Assembly: GCA_021162505.1 (NCBI GenBank)
Contig: JAGGYO010000130.1
Span: 1-9,544, forward strand
DNA: 9,544 nt
Source of the DNA: a bacterium
GTDB lineage: Bacteria; AUK180
Direction: 5' to 3'
The notes beneath the pieces are model-generated. The model did no database searches. It worked only from the letters and a program-made list of their open reading frames with translations, and was not told the DNA's origin. Below, one piece after another: positions 6,962 to 9,544 of the stretch. The translations under genes were made by a program, and so were the position numbers. Position 1 is the stretch's first letter. Each line of letters opens with the position of its first letter.

Positions 6962-8451
6962 ATACTTAAAATAATTAAAAATCCTGCTAAAATAATAAAA
7001 AATATACCGGTTGCAACCTTCACTGATGGTCCCATTTTTTCATAAATATTATTGAATTTATCCGAAGAGAACCCGAAATAGGCAAGAATAAAAACAATGA
7101 TAAGGGGAATTATGAAGAAAATATTATAGATTATAAGGAACAATAAAGCACGAAATCTCATATCAGGTACCTTCAAGACAAATGTTATGGTGGGAAGATA
7201 TACCTGACCAGTACAGGCAAATTCAACAATTGATATTAATATACCTGTAAAGAATGCATAAAGAGCAATATTCTTTACATTTTTACCTTTTCTAATGATC
7301 TTATGGGTAAGTTTTTTTAAATAATTGGGAAGCTGTAATTTGGCTTCATCATATTTTTTTTGTTTGAACTTAAAGTAATCATAAAATGACAGGAATGCAA
7401 AGACCAAAACAATAGCAGCCATTCCAAGATAAATAACCTTAGATATGATATCAAGGAACATTATATTTTTAATAAGAACAATAAGACCAAGACCAATGGC
7501 AATATATGAAAGGAATATGCCCAATGTAAAGCCAATTCCTGTTAGTAATATATCTTTTTTCTTTCTATGAATAAGTGTCAAGAATGAAATGAAAAATAAA
7601 ATCGTTGTGAATGCACATGGATTTATTCCGTCAATTAGCCCAGCAATAACAATTGTTCCAAGATGAAATCCTTTAAATCTTTTTATAATGCATTTCCCTT
7701 CATTTTTATTGATCTTAATATCACGCCAATAAGGTTTGGAATCCTTCGTATTCTTGATATAATTTTCAATATATTCATATGATATTTCATACTTTAAAAT
7801 GATCTCATTGCCTATAAATATCTTAGGATACCCTAATTTGCATTTTTCAGGGATCTTGAACCTTTTTTCCAATTCATTTAATAAAAGTAAATTTTTTGGA
7901 AGGTCATAATAATCAATTTCCAGATTGTATTTTTTCTTCAAAAGGTCAAGCATCTTATCAACTTTTCTGCAGTGTGAACATGAGGCAGTAAAAAAATATG
8001 CCATATAAATCTTTGCTGATATTACGGATTTAGTATTGCTTTTACTCTCTTTAAAAGGCGTCCATAAAGGAGTCTCATATTCATTTGCTATACTCAATAT
8101 ATTTTTTAACTTTATACTTATATCTGCGGGATTACTGGTAATATATTTATTAAACTCTTTTGATCCTATATTGGTACTATCGAACATTTTATTCCCAATA
8201 AATATCTCTGGAAAATCTTCTCCTTTTTTGCCAATTGCAGCTTCCATTCGAAAAAGTGCTTTAAGATTTTGATCACTTGAAACATCATAATAATGGTAAT
8301 CAATATCTTGATCTTTTAAACTATTCTGTAACCTTCCTTCCAAAAGATATTGACAATGATCACAATCATATGAATAAAAAATATAAAGATCTGTTTTGGC
8401 AAAAATCAAGATAGTGAATAGAAAAAATATCAATAAATTACTTTTTTTCAT
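6958..8451 (-). CDS. Two glutaredoxin-like domains fused to a CcdA/DsbD-type membrane domain
   Basis: The 497-residue protein starts with a signal peptide or anchor (residues 1 to about 18). Two thioredoxin-fold domains follow. The first has C30-D-H-C33 and a likely cis-proline at P81 (PEIFIGN); the second has C158-S-H-C161 and P209 (PKIFIGN). From about residue 264 there are six or so transmembrane segments typical of CcdA/DsbD, including INPCAF with C279 and FACTGQVYLPT with C413, the two cysteines expected to carry electrons across the membrane. The likely role is to pass reducing power from cytoplasmic thioredoxin to periplasmic disulfides. In E. coli DsbD the thioredoxin domain is C-terminal, whereas here both redox domains are N-terminal. 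AAGGAG at 8464-8459 lies seven bases before the ATG. The gene overlaps rarA by 14 bases and the phosphoesterase gene by four. The physiological partner is unknown. Confidence 0.82.
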   Translation of the reverse strand: MKKSNLLIFFLFTILIFAKTDLYIFYSYDCDHCQYLLEGRLQNSLKDQDIDYHYYDVSSDQNLKALFRMEAAIGKKGEDFPEIFIGNKMFDSTNIGSKEFNKYITSNPADISIKLKNILSIANEYETPLWTPFKESKSNTKSVISAKIYMAYFFTASCSHCRKVDKMLDLLKKKYNLEIDYYDLPKNLLLLNELEKRFKIPEKCKLGYPKIFIGNEIILKYEISYEYIENYIKNTKDSKPYWRDIKINKNEGKCIIKRFKGFHLGTIVIAGLIDGINPCAFTTILFFISFLTLIHRKKKDILLTGIGFTLGIFLSYIAIGLGLIVLIKNIMFLDIISKVIYLGMAAIVLVFAFLSFYDYFKFKQKKYDEAKLQLPNYLKKLTHKIIRKGKNVKNIALYAFFTGILISIVEFACTGQVYLPTITFVLKVPDMRFRALLFLIIYNIFFIIPLIIVFILAYFGFSSDKFNNIYEKMGPSVKVATGIFFIILAGFLIILSI

Positions 8452-9544
8452 TATATTTCTCCTTGATCTTTTTTATTATTTCAATTCGCTTTTTCATCTT
8501 GTCCTCAAAACCCCTATCTGTGGGGAAATAGAATTCTTCATTAATAATTTCTTGGGGTAGGTACTTTTGCCCATTGATACCCTCCGGAAATTCATGGGAA
8601 TATTCATAACCCTTACCATAACCAATATCTTTCATAAGATCCGAGGGGGCATTTCTAATAATAAATGGAACTTCGAGATCACCTGTTTTCTCAATGACCT
8701 TTTTTAAATTCTGCTCCGCCATATAAATGGCATTACTCTTTGGAGATAGGGCTAAATATGTCACGGCTTCTAAAATAGCAATGTGACCCTCAGGAGAGCC
8801 CAAGAATTCATACGCTTTTAAGACATTGGTGGCAATGTTCAAGGCATTAGGGTCTGCAAGTCCAATATCCTCAGATGCAAATCTTATTAAACGCCTTATA
8901 ATGTATCTTGGCTCTTCACCTGACAAAAGCATTCTCTCTGCCCAATAAAGCGAAGCACTCACATCTGAACCTCTAAGGGATTTATGCAAAGCCGAAATAA
9001 GATTGTAATGGTAATCGCCTTTTTTATCATATTTAAGATTGCTCATTTGTACGAATTTCTCAATATCTTCGCCGTTAATTACCTTTTTATCAAGCCCCAT
9101 GATCACATTTTCAAGTATTTTCAAGGATACGCGAGCATCAAAACCTGAAAGTGCAATAATTGAGTCAAATCCTTTTTCAGTCAATTCAAAATCCCTTTGT
9201 GTCCATTCCTCCTTCTTTTCAATAGCTCTTTTTAATATATTTACTATATCTTCTTTTTCGAGGGGTTTTAGAATAAACACATTTAATCGGGATAAGAGAG
9301 GATTAATTAGATAAAAAGAGGGGTTTTCAGTGGTGGCTGCAATAAGCGTAACCTCTCCGCTTTCAATATAGGGCAAAAAGAAATCCTGTTGTTTTTTATT
9401 AAAATGATGTATTTCATCTACAAATATAGCGAATTTTTTCTCTGATGTAAAAATATTACGCTCTTTTTTTACTATTTCTCTTAATCGAGGAATACCTTCT
9501 GTAATGGCTGATAATCTAATGAAATGAATAGCCGGGTCCTTAGA
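8438..9544 (-). CDS. rarA: Replication-associated recombination protein A (RarA/MgsA), 5' end outside window
   Basis: The frame is open from the window edge to the TAA at 8438, giving 368 residues of a family usually about 430-450 long. The N-terminus with the Walker A loop is not visible. What is present is diagnostic. The Walker B (FVDEIHHFNKKQQ) has its aspartate codon at 9418-9416. Sensor 1 is AATTENPSF and the arginine-finger region is LLSRLNVF. The family-specific C-terminus contains SALHKSLRGSDVSASLYW, IRRLIRFASEDIGLADP, LALSPKSNA, GYGKGYEYSHEFP and PTDRGFE. RarA is a AAA+ ATPase related to clamp loaders and eukaryotic WRIP1, and acts at stalled replication forks and single-stranded DNA gaps. 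A TTG at 9376 inside the frame is not the true start, because conserved sequence continues upstream of it. The stop overlaps the start of the redox gene, so the two are probably cotranscribed. Confidence 0.95.
   Translation of the reverse strand, partial: SKDPAIHFIRLSAITEGIPRLREIVKKERNIFTSEKKFAIFVDEIHHFNKKQQDFFLPYIESGEVTLIAATTENPSFYLINPLLSRLNVFILKPLEKEDIVNILKRAIEKKEEWTQRDFELTEKGFDSIIALSGFDARVSLKILENVIMGLDKKVINGEDIEKFVQMSNLKYDKKGDYHYNLISALHKSLRGSDVSASLYWAERMLLSGEEPRYIIRRLIRFASEDIGLADPNALNIATNVLKAYEFLGSPEGHIAILEAVTYLALSPKSNAIYMAEQNLKKVIEKTGDLEVPFIIRNAPSDLMKDIGYGKGYEYSHEFPEGINGQKYLPQEIINEEFYFPTDRGFEDKMKKRIEIIKKIKEKYNEKK

Noticed and set aside
9374..9376. TTG as the start of the rarA product
   Set aside because: The frame continues upstream to the window edge with conserved RarA sequence including the Walker B motif, so this codon is internal.
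1..9544. CRISPR array, phage, toxin-antitoxin or defence system, RNA genes
   Set aside because: No regularly spaced identical repeats, no cas, integrase, transposase or toxin-like frames, and no tRNA or rRNA segments were seen on either strand.

Overview
This is an AT-rich window in which every supported gene lies on the minus strand, so transcription runs from high to low coordinates. The organism is a diderm (Gram-negative type) bacterium. The evidence is a probable outer-membrane beta-barrel protein, a lipid A-type pyrophosphatase homologue, a periplasmic thiol-redox/CcdA fusion protein and a TonB-like membrane anchor. LVIVD beta-propeller repeats followed by carboxypeptidase-regulatory-like domains, the style of the barrel protein and the low GC together suggest an FCB-group or related uncultured lineage (Cloacimonadota or Delongbacteria type). 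That placement is an impression from protein style, not a demonstration.

Layout in transcription order. (1) 9544-8438: most of rarA, the replication-associated AAA+ ATPase, with its N-terminus outside the window. (2) 8451-6958: a fusion of two glutaredoxin-like CxxC domains to a CcdA/DsbD-type membrane domain, overlapping rarA by 14 bases. (3) 6961-6236: an LpxH-like metallophosphoesterase, overlapping the previous gene by four bases (ATGA). These three look like one transcription unit. (4) 6188-4737: a sodium:solute symporter close to PutP, with its own sigma70-like promoter that overlaps the stop codon of gene 3. (5) 4745-4571: a long inverted repeat that contains the symporter stop codon in one arm and a patchwork of small intergenic repeats in its loop. 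(6) 4450-3674: a protein with a TonB-like anchor and a TPR-like C-terminus. (7) 3576-2254: a probable outer-membrane barrel behind a well-formed promoter. (8) 2198 to the window start: a secreted protein with about fourteen LVIVD repeats and then carboxypeptidase-regulatory-like domains, truncated by the window edge.

Functionally the window is mostly cell-envelope biology (envelope thiol chemistry, lipid A precursor processing, solute uptake, an outer-membrane/exported protein pair) next to one DNA-maintenance gene. I found no CRISPR array, phage, transposase, rRNA/tRNA or recognisable defence system. The parts most worth a second look are the domain order of the redox fusion protein, the inverted repeat that reaches into the symporter gene, the TonB-anchor/TPR hybrid, and the 14-repeat exported protein paired with a barrel.
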